From Acheta domesticus (Eukaryota; Arthropoda; Insecta; Orthoptera; Gryllidae), in the NCBI GenBank assembly GCA_031308135.1, contig JAHLJT010000631.1, forward strand, positions 155,885,276-155,949,275: DNA of 64,000 nt, in the 5' to 3' direction. The position numbers were made by a program, and so were the translations under genes. The notes beneath the pieces are model-generated. The model searched no databases. It saw nothing but the letters and a program-made list of their open reading frames with translations, and had not been told where the DNA came from. Of this stretch, positions 24,400 through 34,739 are shown in pieces (positions within the stretch are counted from its first letter, which is position 1; each line of letters begins with the position of its first letter).

Positions 24400-24965
24400 A
24401 AGTTGATTGATAGTGATTCTGGGCGAATCAATTGCCAATATCGTTAGTCCCGTACGTGTAGAACATGTTTTTGCTCGGGATATAGCGGTGATCTTTCTCC
24501 CCTGGATGACCAAATCCAGCGCCGACCCACTGTCGACTTAGATATCCTTAACGGCTTCTCCCAACCCTAGTACCTCACACCAGAGGGGCATCGCCCCAGC
24601 CAGGACAAGCTCTAAGCTCCCGACCGGTCCCCCGGTACGTATGGTAATGTGGTGCATGTGTGTGTAAGTAAAGGGTAGGATAAGACAAGGAGTGGGAGCA
24701 AAAATCGCGCTCGGTCTGTGGCCCATTTGGTAGGGTACTATCCCGGCTTTCTGCTGATGTTAATCAGATCACGAAAAGCTCCCGATCATAGCAGCCGCCA
24801 GCTAGAATTCTCGTCCACATGGCTACAGAACTCAACCTGGCTATCTGGCTAGGTCACGAACCCAGTACCTTCAGGTCAGTGGCCATCATCAGGTCACGAA
24901 CCCAGTACCTTCAGGTCAGTGGCACTACAATGACTTTGGCACGACTGGACTGGTTCAGTTGAAAA
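24400..24965 (-). mobile_element. tRNA-derived SINE, family 1, copy 1 (with a 40-bp tandem duplication)
   Basis: The + strand starts with TTGATTGATAG, the complement of an (ATCA)n-like tail. It passes through CGTTAGTCCCGTACGTGTAG, ATCCAGCGCCGACCCAC, GTGCATGTGTGTGTAAGTAA and CAGCCGCCAGCTAGAATTCTC. It ends at a reverse-complement B-box (CTGGGTTCGTGACC). The same order is seen at 60506-61028. A 40-bp unit starting AGGTCACGAACCCAGTACC is repeated in tandem at 24851 and 24891, so the B-box occurs twice. Confidence 0.7.
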
Positions 24966-25240
24966 TCAATGTGCATACGAGAATCAATTAAAGTTGACGA
25001 AATAATTTCCTGGCGCCCAATTCAAACTAAATAATTATTTATTCGGAAGTGATTACTATCATAAATTAAAACAGAAAGATAAGAAGCATAATTCATAATT
25101 CAATATGGTAACTTTATTGACACGAATCATGCTAAGGGAAAGTTAGCCGTTTCCATGTAAAACATCAGACTGGCCGTATTATTTTCTTCGGATTTCTTCG
25201 CCCATCGAAAATTAGTAATAAGGTACAGAAGAGGCAAAGC
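24966..25240. other. AT-rich spacer, nothing recognised
   Basis: Short AT-rich stretch between a SINE and a GC-rich island; no coding or repeat signal was found. Confidence 0.4.
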
Positions 25241-25600
25241 TGTGCGTGGGGAGAACGCCCTGCGCCCCCCGCACGCGCGCGAGGGGCGAGGGAGCCGCGC
25301 TGCGCCGCCGGCAGAGTGCAGGGGCGGCTGCGGCGAGGGGGCGGCCGGCGCGCGGGCGGCCGCAGCCGTGAGTGAGCGAGTTTATCATGATTTAGGGGCT
25401 TAATAAATATTTTAGAGTAATCGCAACACGCCGGGGGGTTGTATGTGATTGCTGCTGGACTTTCCGCGGCGCAAATTACGGGTGCCGCGGCGCGGCGCCA
25501 AAGCTGGCCCCCGCCGCAGCTGCGCCGAGCGCGCTGCAGTGGCCTCCGCGCCCGTTCGGTGCGCTGCTGCGAAGGGCAACCGGCGGGCGCACGGCGTTAT
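25240..25600. other. GC-rich, CpG-dense island
   Basis: The segment is dominated by GCGC, CGCGG and GGCGGC strings, with one AT-rich break near 25380-25430. It contrasts sharply with its AT-rich flanks. Frames here are Arg/Ala/Pro-rich and overlap on both strands, so they are not called. A promoter or first-exon island is possible, but no gene body was found nearby. Confidence 0.5.
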
Positions 25601-25769
25601 CAGTCAGTTGTACATGGATATCAATCACCAGTGGGCACGATCGGCATACCTCTGCTTCTCTCTCTTTAATAGATAACTTCCTCATCTATTAAAGAAAGTG
25701 CAACTCATTATTTAAAGATTTAAAGTTGAGAGATAAATTGCAATGAAAAACAAATATCTGGCTTTAATA

Positions 25770-26035
25770 TTGGATTCATTGATTGATTATTCCCTGTTTC
25801 CGGGTGCATCAACAGCTACGGTCATTAGTCCCGTAAGTGTAGTGCATGTTTTATCACAGTTTTATCTTCACTGAATGGAACGCCAACCTACACGTCGGCT
25901 TGCGAGGTTTGAGTTATCTCCCTCCCAACACAGGAAGGCTCCGCAGTATCGTAGAACGCGAGACTATACTTCGAACAAAACTTCGCTACACTTCGATTGA
26001 AACAGATTTTCTCTTCAAAATCAAGATCTGAAATT
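25770..26035 (-). mobile_element. tRNA-derived SINE, family 1, partial copy
   Basis: The + strand reads ATTGATTGATTATTCCC, then CATTAGTCCCGTAAGTGTAG and ACGCCAACCTACACGTCGG, matching the tail-proximal half of the family 1 copies at 24.4 and 60.5 kb. The tRNA-like head is missing, so it is truncated at its 5' end, as retroposons often are. Confidence 0.65.
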
Positions 26036-26139
26036 AGGCGAGAAACTAAAAGAAGGGACAGTGTCATCAAATAGGAAGCTCCAATACGAAACATTTAAGT
26101 CGTAAGCTTGCGTTTGGCTAACAGTATCCTTTCTCCAGG

Positions 26140-26240
26140 CAGCTAGTGACCTCGATGGGACACTCTGTTTCAATCGAAGTAAAGGATTTGAGAGGGTATG
26201 ATGGGACACTCTGCTTCAATCGAAGTATAGGATTCGAAGT
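26140..26240 (+). repeat. Short imperfect direct repeat
   Basis: GATGGGACACTCTG(T/C)TTCAATCG occurs at about 26154 and 26201, each copy followed by AAGTA(A/T)AGGAT. The unit is ~47 bp and present twice. Confidence 0.7.
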
Positions 26241-26279
26241 ATGGGAGGCGAGAATTTGACACTAGTTACATAGCTGGGT

Positions 26280-26840
26280 CAAATTCAACAAACGAATTAG
26301 CCTGGAAAATAACTTTAGCAGTGAGCTGCTCTCCCTCATGTTCTGCCCCACTACTTATAAATAATAATGCTATAAGTTGGACCCCCATCACAAATCCAAT
26401 AAAATATCTTGGATTACATTTAGATTCAAAACTGAAAACAACACATTGAGACACATTTAGCACTAGCTAAAAACAAACTAATCCAATTAGAACCGTTACT
26501 AAACACACACAGCCATACCTCACTCTCAAACGCACTAACGCTACACAAATCACTTATTCGCCCAACACAACTATACGCATGCCCGATCGGGACAAATATG
26601 GCCAAAACCAATCTGAACAAAATGCAAGTATTTCAAAACTAATATTTAAGACATATAATAATAGTTCCAAGGTTAATTAGCAATAAACAACTACATCACG
26701 AGGTAAACATAAATGAAATAGCACACCAAATAGCTTTCAGATCAAACAACACTTACCCAAACTTACTCTTCATAAAGGAATCAACTCACTATAGACCCAG
26801 AAATCTCAGATACAAAACTAGAAATAAAAGTATATTCCCT
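26280..26840 (+). pseudogene. Jockey-like LINE reverse transcriptase C-terminal remnant
   Basis: Frames on the plus strand give ISWTPITNPIKYLGLHLDSKL (the strand after the RT active site in Jockey-type enzymes). After one frame change near 26455 they continue HLALAKNKLIQLEPLLN, SLIRPTQLYACPIGTN, MQVFQN, a stop, then YLRHIIIVPRLISNKQLHHE and NEIAHQIAFRSNNTYPN. This is the 'KYLG..LD', 'Y...IRP...YA.P.WG', 'LQ..QN..LR.I...P' series typical of Jockey-clade thumbs and tails. Upstream RT and endonuclease are absent (5' truncation). It has at least one frameshift and one stop. Confidence 0.8.
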
Positions 26841-27325
26841 CTCCATTCTTTCCTTCAAATATTTTCAAATATCGAATAATACTTCTGAGGTGATTTTTGT
26901 TGCCTTTTCCAAAAGTAAGATTAGTTAAGTACAAATTGAAAATAGATTAAATTAATTATATTAAGACATCAAACATTTGCAATTTTTTTGTTTCTTGTAA
27001 ACTAAACAATGCAATTTCAAAAAGCAATAAAACTATTTTTTATAAGCAAGCTTCTCTGAATGGTAGTTTTCCGTGATAATTCCGAGCAATAACAGAATAT
27101 CCTTTACTATCGATACTACGGAACATTTCACTTTGTACTCAAACTACATCCGTGTCGTCGCTGTAAATATATCGTTCTCGTTCCTTGCTCCTAATCACTC
27201 TATTGGAGTCTCATCTTTCTTTATTACCATGTAAACCATCTACCTTGTCTCACACTGTCCGTTTCCCAACGCCATTCCTCAACGTCTCCTTACTCTCCGG
27301 CAACTTCAATCCGACTCGTTATCCT
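26841..27325. other. AT-rich to balanced spacer, nothing recognised
   Basis: No recognisable frame or repeat. The A-rich run expected for a LINE poly(A) tail is not obvious after the Jockey-like remnant. Confidence 0.35.
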
Positions 27326-27329
27326 CCCT

Positions 27330-27830
27330 AACACCCTACGCTCCCCGCCGCCTTCAGGGTTCCACAGCCTCCAGAACCCGAACCCCTGGGGCCACTGCGA
27401 CGCCCCATACAAGACGAGCCCAAGCTCACGATCGCAGCCTGGGGGGCGGCGAGGGGGGGGCGGAGGCGCCGACCCGTGGCGCCGCCCGTGGCCGCGGGGG
27501 CCGGCGGCGCTTCGGATTGTTTAAAGAGACACTGGCGCTCGCGCTCGCGCTCGCGCCGGCGGACAGTGTCCAATCAGTACTCGTGCAGCCGTCCCTCAAG
27601 TTTTACTCAGTCCTTTGACACTTCACAAAGCACAATTTGCTCATGAATTGAGCAAATACATCAAAGAGGCCCCCGCGCTGGGTCGTTAGGCCACGGAAAT
27701 ACTTCCCTCGCCGCCGCCGCCGCCTCCCGCCTCTGCCGGACTCGAGAGCGGGCGAGTGGGCGCTGGAGCGACTGCGTGGACTGGAGAGCAGCTCGCGACT
27801 TTGCTCTCTGGCGCTCTCTGACAAAGTGCG
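27330..27830. other. GC-rich, CpG-dense island
   Basis: Two dense parts (27340-27570 and 27660-27830) are rich in GGGGGGCG, CGCGCTCGCG and GCCGCCGCCGCC strings. They carry an (CGCTCG)n run near 27537-27556. Overlapping Arg-rich frames on the minus strand have no domain. A promoter-associated island without an identified gene is possible. Confidence 0.5.
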
Positions 27831-28635
27831 GGCTAGAACAACGAGTTCTCTTCAGTTCTTTCGATTCCACATCTCTTGCAGGATGTGGAGGGCAGAGAGT
27901 CTTCAGTGCCATTCGTTTTGGGAACATCCACGGACTTGAGGATCGCCATTCACTTTAAAAATCTGCATGATCCACATTCTTTTATTCATACTATGGATGT
28001 TGATCTATAGTTTTTAATTCTCTTTTAACATCAGTAATAAAATAATTTATACTCAAACTTCTGAACCAATAGCCACGTGAATGAGTGTTGTGATGGAGTC
28101 TGTAATAAATCAAGCGGTGCAAGAGGTTAAACATTTTTATCGTAGCGTATTACATGAATCGAACAAAGATTGTCCATTTAGAAGAAAATTATTAAATGCC
28201 TATTTCACGATCATCTATCATACAATGCAAAAGTTGCCAAGGAATTCTGTGGGAAAGGAATCTTAATTTTTTGCTTAAGGACGTCAGAGAAGTTAACAGT
28301 ATTTCACACACTTAAGTTGCAAAACAAGTTGACAATATACTATTCAAATATCTCTCAAAATCTTAGTGGGTGACTTAAGACATAAGGTTTTATCTTTTAG
28401 GCAATATTTATGTCAATAAGGTAATTAACTCTGCACAAATAATCTCGTAAAAATTCCCATAAATAATTTTTCAGTAAAATAAATTAACAAACATTTCTTC
28501 ATAAATGAAGCAATTGTGCAACAACACATACTCAGAGCCGTTTATGAGAATTAATAAATTGATTTCATTTCAACACAAAATTACGCGAAAACTACTCTTA
28601 TTTTTGACAAACTGTTACGGATTTTCTTTCAAGAT
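27831..28635. other. AT-rich stretch, nothing recognised
   Basis: A 61-codon plus-strand frame at 28081-28266 has no recognisable domain. The remainder is AT-rich. Confidence 0.35.
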
Positions 28636-28639
28636 TTAC

Positions 28640-28770
28640 CTTTAAAGAACAAATATCACATAAACAAATCTATATATTCAATATTGCAATTATAAGAAGT
28701 CGTCGAAGGAGTGAGAGATCTTTCAAACAAATAAATTTGTGTAATTTTCGAAAAAACAAAAAAAAGTCTC
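28640..28770 (+). repeat. Fragment of the 12-18 kb arm repeat
   Basis: GTGAGAGATCTTTCAAACAAATAAATTTGTGTAATTTT-like sequence at 28709-28760, followed by a CGAAAAAAC run, resembles the unit junction in the arms (for example 16085-16140). Upstream AT-rich sequence is more distantly similar. It is a single decayed unit. Confidence 0.5.
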
Positions 28771-30990
28771 TACATACTTTCGTTTTCTGGAAACTATTGC
28801 TGGGAAGGCCATGCTAGTCCCAACATAATTGTTCTCAACTGTTTCTAATTTGCTTCCCCTTCGCGAATCGTTAATTGGCTTCTCCCTCTCTCCAGCTTGG
28901 TCGCCTGACAGAGAAGGACGAGGCCCTGTTGGAAGATTTTGTATTAGCTCAGATTGCAAATAATGACATCGGGTTTTACAGGCTTATTAAGTAAATATGA
29001 GGGAGAGAAGACGATAAATACCGAGGGGAAACGTAAGAGGGGATCTTGTCATAAAAGTACGAAAGGATTGATCTCACAGGAGGAAATAACGAGCACAGGT
29101 TAAGAAAAGTGCTAGAAGTATGAGTAATATTGTTTACGATGCCCCTTTGTACAGTTATGAAAAAACAAAACAAAAATTGATCTCTGAGGTTTGAGGCTAA
29201 GTTCAGTTTTTGCACGGCGTGGGAGCCCTTGACATGACGCCTTCTCAAGCGCAGCCCTTGTCATGACGAAACCATCGGAGCCTCACAACCAACTGCTCCC
29301 AATAACAGGAGGGAGTGGTCTAACAAAATTCGTCGTAGAAAATAGAGGACGTCGCAAGTTCAGATGTAGAAATATTTTCAAATAAAAATACATGAAATGA
29401 AATAATATTATGAACATGAAAGTAAATTCTTTGAAATAAATATATAAACGCAACACATTACCAGTGTTAACACAATTCCTTTTGAAGAAATTACGTTGTT
29501 ATAGGATAAAGTAACACAAACTTGAAAACAATTAGTTTCTCATCCACGTATAAAATTCAATATTATTATTTATACACAATCTTTAATTAAACAAAATACC
29601 GTCATCAAATATTCAATTCACTGTAGATTTTATCGATAAAAAACTACTATTTTAATTGCACATTTCCAATTGTTCATCTTGTAACCGCTACCTTGCGTTT
29701 ACAACGCGAAGTTTACGCAGCAACTTCAGCTTATCGCTGTCATGTCTGCAAAAGCAAGTACTGATAACGAGAACTAGAAGGCGCTACTAGACGACTCAAC
29801 TTTAAAAAAATTTCCGCTTTGGGAAATCCGACCAAACAGGAATTTCTTCGACGGACGCACGGAAATTGGCTTGAAGAAAGAGTAACTCGTCCATTTTTGC
29901 CTGCGGCATTTGTAGAGGAAGTTGTTTGAATGCGTGCCGGACATTGAGGAGGTTAAACGGAAACATAATTAGAGAAGCTTATAAAAACGTTCAACATATT
30001 TAATTATTTTCAATATATGAAATCACATTGTTCTATAAACTGAATTATAAAACTTTTTGGTTTGTGAAAATATGAAAAATGGTATGTGTAATCTGTAATA
30101 AGTAATGTGAATAAGCGGCACGCATTGCATTAGAAAGAAAATCATACATTTCCAAAAGATAAATTTGACATATTTCTTGCGTACACTTTACACAATCCAA
30201 ATACTATTAGGAAATGTTTTTCCTACAGCTTTTTGTTTTACTTTCGGGTTTTGATCTACTTATTGTATTCGATTGGAATTCGAATATAGAGCTGATTCCA
30301 ATTTGTAAATTAATCTGAATGTGGAACGTGAAGCTTTAACTTTACTTCAAAATCTCGCTTGGAATTAGGCTCCCTTACAACTTTCGTATTCCAATAGCAG
30401 TTTCATCGGGACAAGCCTTCGCTTCACACCGAACGGCACAACTCAGGAACGCCGTTTCACGACCTTGGCGTGAAGACTAGCGACTCTGAAGGCGACGTGC
30501 AGAGTCAAGATAACAGGGTTACGTGAGTTAATCGTTTACCAACGTACTATTTCGGTATTAGACAGGAATTTGCATAAAATGAAATCAACGTTTTTGAAAG
30601 AGACATAAACTATTTTGAAATTACGTTAAATGATGTATCAATGATGTAAATCAAGTCACTATTACGAGTACATTTCATGCTCGAATAGAATGTCGTAAAA
30701 TGAAAACAGAATCTAGAATACAGCAAGTAATTGTAAAATATTTTTTATGAGTTACATAAATTTTGTGAAACTGACAATCGGTTGATGAGAGAATGATTAA
30801 GGTATGTAATATTAAAATACTTTGATTCTTGAACATTTTCATTGTGAAATTTTGTTTTATGAATTACGAAGTTCATTGGATTGAAACATTTAGTAATTAG
30901 CTTGGTGTTGATAACATACAGGGAACTTAAATTGTTTAAAGGCGTTAATTTTGTTTATTAAACTGAACGTTAAGTACAGATAGTGTTTCA
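28771..30990. other. No recognised gene
   Basis: About 2.2 kb with no domain-bearing frames. The sequence is AT-rich apart from a GC-balanced patch near 30380-30530. Confidence 0.35.
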
Positions 30991-30991
30991 A

Positions 30992-31078
30992 GACTTTAAC
31001 ATAAGATTCTTTTTTTAAATTTATTTATAGTCTCATCGGCAGCTAGGTCATTAGCGACTTAACATAAGATTCTTATTT
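30992..31078 (+). repeat. Minute retroposed fragment with target-site duplication
   Basis: ACTT(T)AACATAAGATTCTT occurs at 30993-31011 and again at 31057-31074. Between the copies lies ~45 bp including TTTATAGTCTCATCGGCAGC and TAGGTCATTAGCGA, which resembles a SINE tail. A duplicated ~17-bp target flanking a 5'-truncated insert is typical of LINE-driven retroposition. Confidence 0.55.
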
Positions 31079-31159
31079 CAATTGTGAATTGTGAGCATAA
31101 AGGGTATATGCTTGTATGTACATTTTTTGCAGCTCATCTTTTCTGCAAGTTTATAGTGA

Positions 31160-31560
31160 ACTAGCTGAAGTACCCGGCGTCGCCCGGCCATTTATTACAG
31201 TAGATTTTTAGCCAGAAAGAGGAATTATTTTTATTCATACCCTGCGGTGCGGCCTACTTCTCATCCATTGAATCCCTGCCCAACCCACCAAGTAACCCTG
31301 CATTGTCTTGCCCCCTATTTGAAAATTTCTGGTCTATCTCGCTCATTTTTCTACTAAAGAAAGTTCACATTCTTCTGATTCATCAGAAACCCTTTCCACT
31401 TGAGGTTTGCAAAAATTGGAAATTGTTTATAAATCCGATACCAGCGACAAGCGCTACCAGCTATCGTTTTCGAGATACATAACGGTTTATAAGAAATTAT
31501 CATCTCCTGACAACTCCCATTTTTTGGCAGTTCAATCTTTTCGTAATTTCCACGCAAGGC
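31160..31560 (+). repeat. Dispersed-repeat end with TAGCTGAAGTACCCGGCG motif
   Basis: The start GTGAACTAGCTGAAGTACCC then GGCGTCGCCCGG is a terminal motif I recognise from abundant short arthropod repeats. The following 350 bp includes no protein frame with known motifs, and the 3' boundary is uncertain. Confidence 0.4.
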
Positions 31561-32770
31561 TATATGCTATTACATTTGCGTCATCGTTGACGCAACGCGT
31601 CTCATGTTAGGCGTTTAGCGCTTTCAATGAACTAATCCTGTTACTATCTTTGTCAAGTCTCGTCACATTCAGCCTGTGCGTTTTATCCCTTCTGCCAGGC
31701 GCTCAGTGTCGTTGGATCCTGGGGTCCCTGGGCGGTCACTCAACCGGAAACCGCGAGTCTCAATTTTGCTCCGTGGCTCCACCAAGCGTAGTAAACTAAT
31801 TCGGCTAGCGACGCCGGCTAGCGATGCAATCTTCATTCCGGTTTCCAATGGTTTGCTTACTTTCTCCGCTACACACGCCTTAAGTCCATAACGGGGGTTG
31901 AGTGGACGTGGGACAACAATGCTTGCTTACATTGCGGTGAAAATTGTTGCTGGTTAGATATTTTCATTTTTGTTTTTCAACTCTTAACTTTCCATTTTAT
32001 TCTAAATACTTCAAGTTCCCTTTGTTTAACAATTACCGCATAAATTTAAAAAATATTACTGAAGTCGGCTGCCGAGCAATCCTGAACTTTGGAAGGAGTC
32101 AGCAATTGGATTCTCTACCTGTCGGACCAGCTACGTAGTTTTGTACAAATTTATAACACTAATTTGTAATCTCATCCAATTTAGCCACAGTCATGTTGTA
32201 AGATTGCGCCGCTTCAACTCGTCCCAGGTTCCATGAACCTCGGCCCACGCATGACGTGCAACGGCACGGAAAAATTCTCGGAACCGTGATGCAAAGTGGC
32301 TGATATTATTAGCACCATATACGCCACTAAAATTCTTCATTTTTCTTTTGTCATCTACCCACCCAACTTCCTTTTAATTATAAACTATTTTAGCTTAACA
32401 TTTCTAAATTATAACAATTAAATCCCGACCTCTCATTGTCTGAGAGCTCTGGTTACTGAGAACTTCATTCCCCTCCACCGTGGTTCTTGTTCAAATTTAG
32501 CAGGGTATTATTTTCTGCGTAATACCTGCAATTTTTTTCACTACATACCTTTCTTTTTAATACAACTCTAGTGATATTTTCTCTAAAGATACAGTAACTG
32601 GACAGACGAGATATTACAATGAATACAAAATATTTTATGTACATACAGTAGTACTACATGCTACAAATCTTGTTCCTTATATGAAACCTATGATACTACC
32701 ACTTTTTAGGATACTGGCCGATAATTCTTTCCTCATTTTTAGAGAACTCAACGCAATTGACCAGGAACAT
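31561..32770. other. No recognised gene
   Basis: Mixed-composition sequence with open frames of 64-71 codons and no known domains. Confidence 0.35.
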
Positions 32771-32779
32771 GCAGCGAGG

Positions 32780-33060
32780 CCATCGTTTCGCCCGGCCCCT
32801 GCGGCGATAGTGAGAGCGGTGAGGGCGACGGGAGGGGCGAGGCGGCAGAGGAGGTCGGGTGAAACGGGGGGTAATTTGCAGCCGCGGGGGAACGCTCAAC
32901 TAATCGAGTACAGATTGAATCTGGAGTAACTCAATTCGACATGTTAATGTGACACGCGCGGGCGCCAGCGCGACGGAGCGCGGGCGGTGGGGGGAGGGGG
33001 AGGCGGGGAGGAGCAGGCGGCGGGGCGCACGTGGGGTCTGGATTTTCTTCTCGAGTCAGT
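32780..33060. other. GC-rich island
   Basis: G-rich on the plus strand, with GGGGGGAGGGGGAGGCGGGG-like runs near 32990-33010 and CpG-rich flanks. Overlapping frames on both strands are compositional. Confidence 0.5.
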
Positions 33061-34075
33061 GTCACTGTGGTTTCGAACCATGCGCTGCATTGTCAATATG
33101 CCAGGTGGCAGTGGAAACATGATCTTGGCAGTGATATCTGGCGGTAGTCGTGTCATACTATGTAGTAAATGTTTATAGAAAAGAAATTAATTTGGAATAA
33201 AATTAAATTTAGCATCCGAACAACCTTTTTGTAATATTCCTAATTTTCTTGTGTAGTTTCTACAAAATTTTAACAATTTTGTTCATTACAAATAAAATAA
33301 TCTTTACTATTCGTACCTCAATAGTCCCCTTAATACTTCTCTGTTTTGCGTAACCTTGACTCTAGGGCATTACACTTGCTACAGAATGTGTTGATAACTT
33401 CAAAAAAGTGGAACAACAAAGTACAGGTACTTTATCAGTACGGTGTCCACAACTCGACACAAAATAATTGAAATATAGTTTCCCCTAAAATAAAGTTTTG
33501 TATCACGTTAGTTGAATAATTTTATATACTTTTTAATTATATTAATTTGAAAATGGCTTAAAAATCATTTTTTTACATTATGAGTTTTATAAAGCACATA
33601 TACTAAGGCAAAAATTGGTCATGTAAAAAAATACAACGTATTCTCTTTCAGCATTTTACGATTTCAGCTTATGTCCAACAGCCTTGATTTCTGAAGTAGA
33701 GGACATTCGGTATGAGTATTTACTTACTGTTATAAAATATAGCTATGTAGAAACATTGAAATATGTTTCAGATATCCAAGTGTGCTCCAAATGTCAGTTA
33801 TCAGAACCATTTTTACAACTCCTCATTCAGCTGACCGAGTATGAGAACCTTTGGGGCACATCTACCTTAACACTAGAAGTCCGACAACGCTGTCGTCTCT
33901 ACAAAGATGTAACGCAATTGAAATTAATGGCGCAGTAGATTAGGTTCCTTCAAAACAATTGATCCTGTTGATTAATTTTGAAAAACCTTTGTCGTAATGC
34001 ATGCATTGTATTGGGTTTATATTTTGTTTACTCAATATATATTTATTTACTTACTAGATATTTCGCTACTACGTT
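33061..34075. other. AT-rich stretch, no supported gene
   Basis: An 84-codon plus-strand frame at 33684-33938 (with SKCQLSEPFLQLLIQL) shows no recognised domain and sits in AT-rich DNA. I do not call it. Confidence 0.35.
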
Positions 34076-34079
34076 TTAA

Positions 34080-34431
34080 GTAAAGCTTTTGATTCTGTCG
34101 ACCATAAATTCCAAATTACTACTTTCAACTGAATTTTTTCATTAAGCTTAACAGTGGGAAGAAGGTTGTCTTTAACATAATCATTTATTCAATAAATAGA
34201 GAAAAAACAAATCGTTTGGTAGGTCATGTTATGCAAATGACAGACGAAAGATGGCCAAAATGATTCTTGCATTGGGTGCCGGCAGAAAGACAGAAGAGAG
34301 AAAGACCCAGGCTTGCATGCCAGTGGAGAGTGCAAGTGGCTATGAAGGCAAGAGAAATGCAACATGATCTATGGTCAAATAGGCATGGAGACTGAGAACG
34401 GAGAAACGGCGACAGCTGTAGAGCCCCTCAG

Positions 34432-34437
<6 letters not shown>
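34080..34437 (+). pseudogene. LINE remnant: RT scrap plus C-terminal tail, ending at a microsatellite
   Basis: At 34083-34110 the plus strand reads KAFDSVDHKF, the first catalytic block of a LINE RT. About 100 bp later it reads LVGHVMQMTDERWPKMIL, then (next frame) LHWVPAE and RERPRLACQWRVQ. This is the 'GHV.RM..ER.PK..L...P.G.R.RGRPR..W' tail common in RTE/CR1-like elements. Most of the RT between the two blocks is deleted and the frame shifts. The tail ends where the (AC)n tract begins. Confidence 0.65.
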
Positions 34438-34483
<46 letters not shown>

Positions 34484-34487
34484 GCGC

Positions 34488-34532
<45 letters not shown>

Positions 34533-34536
34533 CACA
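34438..34536 (+). repeat. (AC)n(GC)n(ACGC)n(AC)n compound microsatellite
   Basis: Pure dinucleotide AC, then GC, then ACGC tetranucleotide, then AC again. It forms the 5' flank of the R1-clade element. A matching (AC)n tract lies at that element's 3' end (38280). Confidence 0.95.
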
Positions 34537-34739
34537 GTGTCTTAGAGTGACGCTGTTAACACGCGCTTCGTGTCCGTTCCTGCGTTTTGCGGACATTCTG
34601 ACGGTTAACCACCGCTGTTGGAACGGCAGGTATGTGAATTTAATAGTTTAATAGCCGGCGAGTTCAGAGTGGCTAGTACCAGAGTGGCAGGATTTTAGAG
34701 AGGCAAGTGCCAGATCCGTAAAAGTGGCTAAAAGAGTCT

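Noticed and set aside
33684..33938. 84-codon open frame as a host exon
   Set aside because: No domain, no clear splice sites and AT-rich surroundings; chance is more likely.
34364..34651. 95-codon protein with Thr-His and Ala-Arg repeats
   Set aside because: It is the translation of the AC/GC microsatellite.
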